The notes below the pieces were generated by a model, which saw only the letters and a list, made by a program, of their open reading frames with translations, did not search any database and had not been told where the DNA came from. Below are positions 38,601 through 50,100 of a stretch of DNA of 64,000 nt, piece by piece. The first letter of the stretch is position 1, and the number at the start of each line of letters is the position of its first letter. A program made the position numbers and the translations under genes. The stretch comes from Mansonella perstans (taxonomy: Eukaryota > Nematoda > Chromadorea > Rhabditida > Onchocercidae): assembly GCA_037074765.1 (NCBI GenBank), contig JBAMDO010000013.1, forward strand, positions 186,001 to 250,000, written 5' to 3'.

Positions 38601-40774
38601 ACTAAAGTGAACCGACCAACACCTGAACAGAGCTATATAGAAATCCTTTGTGTAAGTTTGTTCACATGTATGATACGTCCGTGTATGTTGTCTGTTAGCG
38701 TTGATTAGTACCTGTGTGTGTGTGTGTGTATGTGTGTGTGTATATGTGTATATATACGCTCACATGTGTGTGAGCATGTGTGCGTGTGAGCGTTTGTATG
38801 TGTGCATGTGTATGTGTTTCGTACTTTCACTATCACTTCTTTAGTTTAAAAACAACTTGATAATATTTCTCTCATGCTTCCCATATTTCCAAATATATCG
38901 GACCGAAATTACTGAGCAGTTAATAAAAACAGCTCTAATCAAATTCAGCAAGCATAAGATTTTCTAAAGATTCCTGAAAAAGACTACCAAATCGATTTCT
39001 ATGCACAATGATAAAGCTCTTAAACTAGCACTTATAAAGATAGCAAAAAGAACTAGCACTAAAATTTCATTTAACATTTTCAAAAAAAAAACTGAAAAGA
39101 AGTTTCTGCATCCCCTTTAAATCTCTCCATAATTACTACTGTGTATATCTATATAATCTAGCGTCTATTTGACAATCGTAACATAAAACGAGCAAAGAGC
39201 GAAGTTCCACTAAAGTTAAAATAACACGACAGTTTAGAGACAAGTTATAAAATCATTTACTTTTTTGTGATCCAATCGATTCTGCTTGGATGCTTCAAAA
39301 TACTGCCGTTTCTCCTTTTCACTCATGTTTTTCCACTTTTCACCCATCTAAAATAAAATTCAAATACTTCTAAATTCTTTTTAGAAGTAGCTAACCAATT
39401 CTGAATATCTTGGAAACATGCTTACAATTCTACTTGCTTCATGCATTTTCATATTTGGATTCAAAGCCAGCAACTTTTTCCGCTCTTGTTTTGTGAATAT
39501 CATGTAAGCATTCAAAGGTCTTCTGATGAACTGGTGATCATCTGCAATAATATCTGTTTTTCATACAGCTTTTGTTTAATTTATCCGTCAGGACAGATAT
39601 GGACAAAACAAAGATGGAGATATCCATCTATCAAAGTTTTTACAAGTAAAGTATTCATTTATAATTATGATATATATATCAAAATGCTTTTTCCTAGAAG
39701 CGCATCATCCAAACATTCCAGAATCACACGTGAGTCAATCACAAACTTATCGTTATGTTGTAGAACTGGTACTTGAAAATTTTTCGAACGTATATATATA
39801 TATGCGTATTCAAGAGATGGAAAACTTAATGAATAAAAGAACGTGAAATTTGAAAATAAAAATATTGCCATATCTTAATTTAAATCAATTTTAATATTTG
39901 CAGTAACCTGCAGGTGAAGCGGACTGTATCCGATGCATATAAATATTGTTTGGCAAACTAACAACATGCGATGGACTTTCCACCCTAGCATTGTCTCCAA
40001 TACCGCTTTGATATCTGAAGTGCAACATCGTGAAAACGTAGAAAGCAGAAATCTTCTATCAAAAAGTAATCGCATCTTTTAGAAATCAAAAAAATCTTTT
40101 AGATATCAAAAAAAATAATCACGAATCCAATATACTCATTTAAATTATCTATTTGGCTAATTATATGCAGTATTATACCACGATATAGTATACAGAATTT
40201 TTTTTTTCGAAAATGCGAATTCATTCTTCGACATTCACTTCGGAATTTTCTAACTTTTCGAACCAAATGCCAGTCAGTCTTCGACGAATGCTACTGCTAT
40301 TTTCCTTTGTCAATTTTCTACAGTCAATATTCCTTCACATCACAATTAAAAAACTCTCCTTAAGAACAGCTTTGAGAGCTAAAACATTAAAAGCATCTGG
40401 TTTTATATAAAGAATAGGCTGAAAAATAAAACAGAGCCAGGAAGATAAAAATGAAAGGCTTAGAGAATCCTACGAAACCTTTTAAGTTGCACAATAAACT
40501 ATTCTTATTTCACACTTCCAAAAATCTGAAAAGTGAAATAACTTGACTGCATGCATCTAACTCTCTTCTCCTATTCCACTAACTTTCTCATCAAAACAGT
40601 GACAGTATTCAATTAACGTTTGATGATGTATATTCCGTATAAGCAATAGTTAGAAAAAAAATACCCATTAAAGCAGGTTCCTTGACTGTCGGGTAGTGAG
40701 GATGACGCGGCCGGTGAAGATGATTGGCTAGTGGAAACCAATGGGGTCGAACTGCGACTCTCATCCACGGACAT
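35618..40774 (-). CDS. HMG-box transcription factor, SOX-like
   Basis: Nine exons fit in phase: 40665-40774, 39908-40014, 39426-39541, 39261-39347, 36975-37146, 36621-36668, 36364-36495, 36072-36311 and 35618-35739, giving 377 residues. An alternative acceptor at 36232 for the eighth exon would shift the frame. Residues 1-72 are Ser/Thr/Pro-rich. An HMG box spans about 77-150: IRRPLNAYMIFTKQERKK, then MGEKWKNMSEKEKRQYFEAS, ending NPNLVYHPQRKK. HMG boxes of this type bend DNA in the minor groove. The arrangement and basic end (compare PDYKYKPRPKR of SOX proteins) suggest SOX, but the SOX signature RPMNAFMVW is RPLNAYMIF, so a Capicua- or TCF-like relative is possible. The C-terminal half is Gln/Ser/His-rich, as in activation domains. 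The 2.1-kb intron after the HMG exons holds CA/TG microsatellites. Confidence 0.82.
37552..37680. repeat. CA-rich microsatellite
   Basis: Dense (ac)n and (acat)n runs inside the long intron of the SOX-like gene. Overlapping open frames of about 100 residues in several frames are artefacts of the low complexity. Confidence 0.85.
38712..38818. repeat. TG-rich microsatellite
   Basis: (tg)n with interspersed tgtgtatg and tgtgcg units in the same intron as the CA-rich tract about 1.1 kb away. The two are in opposite sense and could pair in the transcript. Confidence 0.85.
39671..39800 (-). pseudogene. Glutathione S-transferase N-domain-like fragment (second part)
   Basis: On the minus strand an open stretch reads QVPVLQHNDKFVIDSR then VILECLDDALLGK, matching the beta3-beta4-alpha3 part of the GST thioredoxin fold, where the cis-Pro of VPVL and the D/E-S-R pair contact glutathione. 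It lies inside the intron between the second and third exons of the SOX-like gene, on the same strand, and runs into a stop soon after. No GST C-terminal helical domain was seen. I treat it as a relic. Confidence 0.4.
40355..40418 (-). pseudogene. Glutathione S-transferase N-domain-like fragment (first part)
   Basis: After a good minus-strand acceptor (tttatttttcag) 21 codons read PILYIKPDAFNVLALKAVLK plus E, resembling beta1-alpha1 of GSTs of the LYYxPGxxSxxxRxALxE type, and end at a gt. It lies in the first intron of the SOX-like gene, upstream (in minus sense) of the second GST-like fragment and phase-compatible with it. The beta2-alpha2 part between them is missing. Confidence 0.3.
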
Positions 40775-42560
40775 TCAATCCCCTATATACTTCGAAATTT
40801 TCGCGTGATATGATTTACATGTGACGCATTTTTTCAACATAGAGAAGATGTAACATGATAGTGGTATTGAGAAATAAATGCACGTTAGACAAAATAAAAT
40901 TTGATTCGAAATGGAAAAAAAATTGTTAATGAAAATAAAAAGTTTATAACTGAGAAACTATGAATTTTAATACTTTATTGTAAGGAATTTTTCCAATAGA
41001 CTGATTAGGTCTTAAATTTCAAATCCTGCAATTTAATTCTTTAGAGAACATAAGGAAACTAGCATGATGTATTTTATAACGTATACGTCAATGTAACAAA
41101 TGATATGCAGGAGCATAAAGTGTCACTGTTCTGGTAACAATAGGTCATCTTACTGTAGCAATGACTGCATACTTCATATTTCAAGCATTATGTTGTGCAA
41201 GAAGATTTGCGGGATCTAACCAACTACTCATCGGCCACAGGTTCTACAAGTTAATTCCGACAGAAATGTAAGAAAAATAATGCATCCAGCAAAAATGTAA
41301 GAAAAATAATGCACTGAGAACTAAAAATGCCATCAGTTCATACATTATTATGAATTGATGGCAAAATGCACAACTAAATATTTTTATGCGCAATAATTTT
41401 CATACTATGCAGTTATGGCAAGCAGTTGGATAGAAAATACTATCAATAGTTAATTAAAACAATTAAATTAGCAAAGTGAAAATGAATCTATGAAATAAAA
41501 AAACAATATTGGAAACAATGTGCAGAATGTAGAAGGCGTAAAAAAATATTTTTTCCATCTCAAAATTCTCTTGAAATTTAAGCAAGAAATTAACTAATAA
41601 CAGTATAATTTCTTTCTAAGCTCGATACCTAAGTTGAAAGAACCCTTGACCTTCAACCCCATAACACTTTGTCGACCTTCCACTTACGCTTCCAACACTC
41701 CGCCCGCGACACAAACACACAGCAGATCAACGTTATGAAATTACTAACATCAAGTTATTCACATGAAACTCTTTCATTCTCTTGCAACGCAATATTGTTG
41801 TCTAATTGGAGTTCCATTGCTAATAACTGCTTATGAAGCCTGAGGTCATATTGCTTATCTTGAGGACTGTCTTAAAATATTTTTAAAGTAATTACCTAAA
41901 TTCCTGTTTCTTCTATAGGTGAAATTTTTATCACGAGAAATCCATGAAACTCAAAAGTAATTGATTTCATTGAGCCACATTGCTTTCTTTTTACTTCTCT
42001 TTATATATCTTCGTCCTTTAATCTATGAAGAACTAATTTTTTAATATCTAGTCAATGTTTATTATCATTTAAAGCTGTGAGAGAAAATACAATCAAATGT
42101 TCAAATGTTTTTATTTTCCTAAATCAAAGATTATTTATTTGTTAATTTATTTTCTTAGCTCTAACCTCCAAGTGGCATTCTGCTTCATTTGTCACAAATT
42201 TATCTTATCACCTATGACAAATATTTGCTTATCAAAAGAAAAGAAAATAAATGATAGATCAATTTAAACATCTCTTTGAAATATGTACATATTTCATTCT
42301 TTTCATTGCAATCATACATACAATGCTAATTTGCAGCAAAAAAAAAAAGGCTGTTCTTATTGAAAATGAAATTGTTTCTTCCCAAATTTTTACTAATTGA
42401 AATTTTTATTTTCATTTGTTTATTTTCTCATTTATGAAATTTCACTTAATAAATTATAGTGACATTGAATTTTTACACGTACTCCTTTGATATTAAAAAT
42501 TATAATTGATAACATAGAACTAGCTCGAATGATATCAATTAGTTGGCGAAAACTGTTTAA

Positions 42561-42686
42561 ATGAAAAATTTTAATTTATTACACTACATACATACTCAAC
42601 ATTTATGGGATTTTTTGAAAAATTATGCTAAAAATTATGAATTACGTCAAGAAATTACTTTTATGAAAATTATGTTATGTAAATGA
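42561..42686 (+). pseudogene. Short open frame resembling part of a flavin-containing monooxygenase
   Basis: A 42-codon frame begins ATG and contains HTQHLWDFLKNYAKNYELRQ followed by EITFMKIM. The spacing resembles the YLxxYAxxFxLxxxIxF segment of flavin-dependent monooxygenases. It stands alone with stops on both sides. It could be a decayed copy or a chance match. Confidence 0.2.
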
Positions 42687-42692
42687 ACATCA

Positions 42693-42757
42693 GCTTAGCA
42701 TAATAAAGGACGAGTAATTGGGCAGGCTTAGCATAATAAAGGACGAGTGATTGGGCA
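42693..42757. repeat. 33-bp direct duplication
   Basis: The unit gcttagcataataaaggacg plus agtaattgggcag occurs twice in tandem with two or three differences. Confidence 0.9.
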
Positions 42758-42894
42758 TTACAACGTGTAAGTAAGTCTCAGATTGTTGCTTAAAGAATTG
42801 TAGTGCAAAAAGCGTGTATTTTCTTGGAAAAAAAAAACGTATTAAAAAATGAAATTGGAAAAGTTTTTTTTTCTTCTTTTTTTCCTATCTCTAG

Positions 42895-42989
42895 GACGAG
42901 ATATTTATATTTATCAAGCTGATCACGCTGTTTTACTTCCAATACCAAATGATTATGGAATAGGATTAACTGAACACGAACCAACTTAA
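42895..42989 (+). CDS. Candidate 3'-terminal exon
   Basis: A strong polypyrimidine tract and acceptor (tttttcctatctctag) are followed in phase 1 by 30 codons containing YQADHAVLLPIPNDYGIG, ending ...TEHEPT and TAA. The composition is protein-like, but no upstream exon was found. The family is unknown. Confidence 0.25.
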
Positions 42990-44106
42990 CCATTAACTGT
43001 TATGCATTTTTGCTGCTGTAACAGGCAAGATTTTCATAATAGCAATTACTACCCAAATATTTAGAATAATTGCTTTCAAAATTAATTTCTCGATTTCATA
43101 CAAAAGAGCGCTTATAGTAGATCATTATAGTACTGTAGCTATTATTATCAGTATTATACTACTTGTAAAATTGGCAGTCGTTAATAGCACTACGATTGTT
43201 CTATCCTATCATCAGTAACTAGCAATTCCCAATTGTTGTCATCAACATAGGCAGCAGTTATCTAATAAATGTATGCGAAGAATCAAAAACTAACTATTAA
43301 ATGTCTCAAGTATGTCAGAAAAATGAATTAAAACCAATGAATGCAAAAATTATTTGGAATTTTTAGTAGGAAGGCTAGTGTTTTGCAGAATTCAAATTCA
43401 AGGGAAAGGAAAGAAAGTTTCAATGCTAAAAATCAAAACCAAAAAGCGAGCTTTGTCGATCCTTAACTTTTTGGCAGTAAGCCTCCATATTTCATCAATT
43501 AAATGTTGGAAAAAAATTTCCCGAAGCAGCAGAATACTGGAATTTCCTTTAAAATAAAGTTTAGATAACCTGTATAGTAACATCTGGATCTTGCCGAGAT
43601 AATAGTGCATCGATTGCATCAGTTATAAATCTCGAGATTTTGCGCTCCCCATAGAGCAAAATTTTGAAACACTAATGCAATGCTTGCAGGAGATAATTAT
43701 TAAAATTTCACATGTCAAAACAAAAGCAACTGAGTAAGCTGAATGATACAAGTTTGATAATATGCTTGATGTTTTTTCTTCAAAAAAATCTTTATTGCAT
43801 AGTAGTTAAACGAGATACGATGTTGGCTTTTGTCAAGATGCTCAAAATGTTGACTTTTCTAAAAATACAATGTTGGCTATTCTATTTTTGAATGTAAGCT
43901 GGTCATGATGCTCAAATGAATATAATATTAAATTTGACTGTCACGAATAATGATACAAGAAGGTTATTAAGATCTACTGCAATCTTCTACCATGAATGAT
44001 TGAGTTTTAAAATTTTTAGATGTTATATATTTCCACTAGGAACAAAGGATAAAATAGAAACAATAAGTAAATATAAAAGCGAGTTCACTTGATTCTTGAA
44101 TGACTT

Positions 44107-47100
44107 TCAAGCATTGAATCGTACAGCCGCCAGCGGTTTACCAATATAACTTAGTTGATTGTTTAATCCAACCAAATCTTTTTCAAGGCCACTACCATTA
44201 TCAGAATTTCCGGATTCACCATCGCCGCTAAAAATCACTCAATTTTTACTAATCAACATGTGTATAATAGGTAATCAAAAATTTTCACGAGACTTTTAAT
44301 ATGAAAATATCTTTCATTATGAAATTAAAGTGGCATATTGATTACTAATTTGATGCAGCGAACAAAAAAAAAAATTGATACTTACTACACAGCCACATAA
44401 TTGGAACGACCACGCTTAGCCATACGTGAAGCTATCATCACAGGAGATGGAAGCGACACAGCCATATTTACAATCTGGAAATCGTATGCAAGTGCATGTA
44501 CGATAGCCTGCATCTTATCTGCCTCCATTGATGAAGAATCAAACAACAACGTATATCGTGGTGTTCTTGTAGTACCCTAAAGTTTCTGATAATCCAATCA
44601 GTTATTGAAAGATATCTCTATCATTCAGTTATCGCCAGTGTAACTCCCGGCAGAGGGAACAACAACAAGCTCGAAAATACGGAAAGATTGAGATTTGGAT
44701 GAGCAGGAAAACCCTGCCCTATTAAGCATATCCTCCCCTTCAATATTACATACTTAAAATAAACCTGAAATGTAGAATGAGAATTCAAATAAAATTCGTT
44801 TAGGACGGGATTCACCACACCCTTATCGATAATAGTACCCGGTTTGATGTTCTGTTCTGCTGTTCGTTCCTGCGCAAGAATATTCTAAAAATTACTGTGC
44901 TTAGAATCGAAAGAAATTAGTAGGAAAAAGTAAAATAGTACGTACAGAGAGCTAGAATAACAACATAAAACATTCAATTCACTCGGACAAAAAATTCTTA
45001 ATATCCAAGTGTAACGTGAATTGAAGAGGTAACGCTTTCTGTAATTAGTAATCCTATCCACTGATAAACTTTCAAATCTCAAAAAATATAATTTTAATGA
45101 AAGATTCAACAGACTTTGCTATAAATGCGCAGGTTGTGTATCTTTGTGAGCACAATGAAAGTGATGTGGGGGCGATAGCGAGATCCACCAACCATCTGGC
45201 ATGCCTTTTTGATCTGTTCCACTTCCGTGTTCATTACCTAAAGTAGGATTAAAAAGCGGAATCCTTCTACTAACACTCAGAAAAAATGATTAATTATTAA
45301 AATTCCGAAATTCGAATCAAGTAAACCAGCAAACTGAAGCTTACAAATGTGTAAAAATACAAGTTAACAAAAAGAACTTACATATTTGTACTGTCCTTCG
45401 GATATGCCATCTCGAATAACGAACAAATGCGTTGCTGGCTTCTCACGATTCCATTTGAAATAACGCAATATATCTGAGAATATCTGTTGTATCGTGTCGT
45501 CTACTATCTGAAAATCATTATGCACGAAATATACAACTGATAAAAGTATTGCCGAAACACTACCGGTGCTGTAAATATCATAATTTGTCTAATAAAAAAA
45601 TATAGCTTCATATGTTTGTCCGTCTCACTGATTAAACTAAGTATTTATCGCATTCGTACGATTGAAACTGGGCTAGAATCAAATTATATGCGAACGATAT
45701 CGATGCTATGAAATGATACATGATAAAAACCAAGCATGCCTCTTCCATAACTGCTTGACCATAGCGATATCCGCCAATAAAGTCCAACGGATGTTTTTTT
45801 ATGTTTGCTGAATACTGGAACGGAAAATCTTGAAATACATTAATACTAGAAAACCCGAACAGTAATTAAAAAATTGATTTAACCTTGAAAAACAAAAACG
45901 AAATTTGACCTAGAAATAGGAAGAACTGAAACTTACACCAACAACTGATGGAATAGTATTTTTATTTTTCTTAGACATCATAGAATCAGCAGGATGTGCG
46001 ATATCCAAACCTACAATGAGCAATCCGGATTCTTCAAGCCATTTGTCGCAACTGAAATGTCGTACATCGCTTCAAAAATTGGAAAGAACATTTCAGATGA
46101 AAGTCTCTGCAAGTAGAAAAAGCAAGACGGAAAAGTCACTTCGTCTCAAGATGAACCGAATAATTCAGTCCTCCCATCTTTATGTTCGTTTTATTGACGA
46201 TATTATCAAGTGTTTGACGTTTGTTTTGCACAGCTACTGCGTACGCAGTTGATGCTTTTAAATCCTGTGTAACAACTTGTTCTTGCGACTCGATATATTT
46301 TATATGTGCTGGAAAACCCACAATTATTAAAGACAAATCTACAGAGAAAAAAGAGGCGCATGAAAATCATACTAGTAAAACAACAAAAAAATGGGTTTCG
46401 ATGTACAGATGTATTTTTAAAAGTAGAAACATACAGACCTATTTAGAATCGATATCTAAAAGCTCCCTACAATAATGAAGGTAAGAAATGATGTTTTTAA
46501 TTACGAACAAAAAAAGCGCTAGTCTGTAAAGCTAAATCATAAAAAATATGATAACCATTTCGAAGTCGAAGAACAAATTTTGGCAAAAAGCTGCCTATAA
46601 CGTGTTTTTCAAAATACTATAGTTGTAAGAAACAATATATTTCAGAAATAATCACCATGGTAGTTCAATTCATCAGCAGTCACAAAATGAATGAATGTTG
46701 CGGCCTCACTTTTGGCTTTTGTAATCCACAGTTCAACATCCTGTTGTGTTGAGGCATTAATATACTCACATTTAAGTGGATCGCCCATTTGCATGCCATG
46801 TTGACGGCAGTGTTCCAAGAATTTGCGTATATAATTACTGTAAATATTTCACTAATCAATGAAATATCTTGTTAAGACTGAAAGAATAGTGAGAAAAAGG
46901 TAAAGTTTTCCAAATAATTTACATCGTCGGATATTCCTCTCCCAGAAACAACTTATAATTTTAAATATTTAAGATCTGTGTAACATTAAAAAACTCACCG
47001 GAATTGCTGTTCATTAAGTCTTCTTCCTCGTGGACCCATTAATGCCACCGCATACCAATTTCTGCAAGTGGCCGGGAATAGATAGTGATTTCTATCATTC

Positions 47101-50100
47101 ATCCATGAAGTCTTAACAATAAGTATATATTTTTGCAAGAAAATCGACGTGAAAAGTTGATTACTAGAGCTTAAAGGACATGAAATTATTTGGAAAGTTA
47201 GACTAAATCCTTCAAAGAAAATACTGGAAAGTTATAAAAAAAAAAACATCGAAGGAAATTTATTGTTACCTTCTCATTCGGTTTTATCAATTTGTTGTCA
47301 CGATATTTAATATTTGGGGCAGAACGATACTCAATATTTGGAGCGGGAAGCACTCTTGCTTCGAGCTATAAAAAAAAAAAAAAACTGATTATTCTTAATC
47401 TCATCAATTGTTTTTGATGCAATTAAGATATATTTTAAAAGCACAACAGACGGTGAACACGCGATAATTCAACATTAAGTATTTAAATTTACTAAAAATC
47501 CAATTCTTGTCCACTTGTCCCATAGACACTCATTTATATTACTGAACCCAAACAAACAAAATCGAGAAAGAGAATAACAAATACTGTCAAATTATTCGTA
47601 ACAGTCACGTCACAATTCTCCATCCATTTATTCTGCTTGAGTTTCATCGCTTCACTTAGTCTTAGCGTCTGCTTCCATCGGAGAGATGGGACTGTAGCGC
47701 ACTCCTAAGAAAAAAAAATCATAAAATCTATCTATATAAGAATGCAAAAGATTACAATGAACAGTTTGCTTCATTGGATTGCTTAAATGGCTTACCAGAC
47801 CAGAAAAAAAATACTTTAGCTGTGATTTGACTAAGACAAACAAAGAACTAGCAAATTTTGAAATCTAAACAGCATATTCAGAAATTTTAAGAACAACGAC
47901 TGAAAAACTCTAAACGGGAAAAATCGATTAAATTTTGTAAAACAAACACTCCTGATGCAAGCACAAAGTTTAGCAAGCGGTGCTAGAAATCAAGCCAAAT
48001 GTTTACTCGAATCATCGTCTGCACTTGAGATGATGCCTGTTGTCCTTTAGATACCCGCTGATTCTCACATACAATTAGTACTTCCATTGGATAAAAGTTA
48101 TTTTTCGGTTGACACCGTTCCATAATCAACGGTAACATCGGATATTTCAGTTTCACAGAATATTTCATCCCAAAGTACTTTTCAACCGTCATTTCACCGC
48201 TTCCGGTGACCAACCTTAAAAATTGAAGAGAAAAATACAGCAACAGTATAATAAAAGGATGATAATAAAAGGATTACAAGATTTTACTTCGTTGTGCGCG
48301 CATTTTCATCTGAAACGCCTGCAATAATGAATGCACGGTTTTTGCCATAATTACAACGCACGTACAACCCTGAAATCAAACTTTTTTCCAAGTTTTAAAT
48401 TAGGAAAAAAGAAAACAACTAGTGAGGCATATAAACCAACCTCGCGATAGTTTAAAATTCACTTTGTGGCAACACAGTGTGCATGAAATGAGATCTCTTT
48501 TTCGTCACTAACAACAAATCAGTTGTATTGTTCAGCAGGACAATCAAAGATCGACAAGAAATTCAACAGTAACAATATATTTTCGAACTAGAAAAATTTT
48601 ACCTATGAATATCAACAAATAGCAATATCAATATTTGATATTTACCATAGAAACAATACCTTTGAGAGTTTTATTTAAAGTATTTATTGTTTCTTGATTA
48701 ATACTACGCGCCAAATCTACTCTTTCTCTTCTCTCCCCAAGGATGATGCACTCCACCTTCTCAAGCAAGTTCTGATTATCGAAATGAAATGCTGCTTTCT
48801 TCACTAGAATTAACAGAAATGAAAAAATGATCTTTATGCTTTCCGAATTTCTACAATTCTGCGGATTTAAATAATCGACACCATGCAAAGGTAGCAGGTA
48901 AATCAAAGTTCTAACAAATACTGAACCAACCGTCGATTGTTAACGCTGCATTCATGCCTTGTGGTCCTTCAATAATTCGTACACCTTTCGATGCACCAAT
49001 AGCAACATATTTTCCTTCACTTAGTGGAGGCATTTCTCCAAAGCCAAACTGCTCTGGATACATAAGATAACACTGGCCTGTACCGTAATTCACAAATTCG
49101 TTACTGAAAATATGCAATCGGTACGGGAAAGCAACACAACGGAAAAGGAAAAGAAATAATAGCAACATGGTTTTCGTGTCTTTTGAACCATAACAACATC
49201 AATATTTCATTCAAACTTATGGATGTAAGATCGACTTCAGACTCACACTTGCAAACTGGTCACGGTAAATAAACGACTTATGCTATATGCTTAAATGTTC
49301 TCCAACTGATTTTCGAACATAATCAAACACTAAGAGATATATTTGCGATGAATTTTGCGTAGAAAACTTTCACTTTAACTTACGGTGTAAAAAACATTTC
49401 CTGCATGGCCAAAACTTCTAAAAACTGCTGTAAACTGCGGTTGATTTCATCTGGATTATTACTGACACAACTCTTCAGATCATTCGTTGTCAATTGGAAA
49501 TCTTCTTTACACGGCTTAATCTGCATTAAAAAAGAAACCTTTCAATTCGTTTATAACAGTAAAAAACAAAACGACCAAGTCTTCGATGGAAACCAATGAA
49601 TATTTGATTTTGCATTGATTTAATTAAGTACATTAAGTATGTATGCGCTCTCCAACCCACGATTAAACAGTCATCATCAAAAAAGTCCGTCCAAATACTA
49701 GATCGAATCATCAACCCATTCTCAACTAGATCATGAAAACTCTTCATGCTTTTATTCATTTCTGAACAAAAGCCTAATCTGAATTACCTATTACTATCAA
49801 ATTCAGTATTTAATTTGGAGTGAAGCATCTTGGAATGAAGTGAAGCACCATTTTCGCAATGAAATCAATATTTTCTATAGAACATTTGCACAAACAAAGA
49901 TGAAAAATTAAGATCGAATGGACTCACGTGTATATGAACTTTCACACAGTCTTCACCAACAGTATTCTCCGGAAGCTCATAGGGCATCAGAAAAAATGTT
50001 TTCTGTTGCTAAAACGTTATTCGATTCTCAAAAAAAAAAGGAAACGAAATAAACTAGAGAAAAACCTATCTTGAGTAATTCCTGGCTCTCTAAAATTTCA

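Larger units (their letters stand above)
40775..44106. other. Region between the SOX-like and Argonaute genes
   Basis: About 3.3 kb. Two weak plus-strand candidates are listed separately (42561-42686 and 42895-42989). A C-rich patch at 41640-41725 stands out from the AT background but has no open frame I trust. The rest is AT-rich without recognisable signals. Confidence 0.45.
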
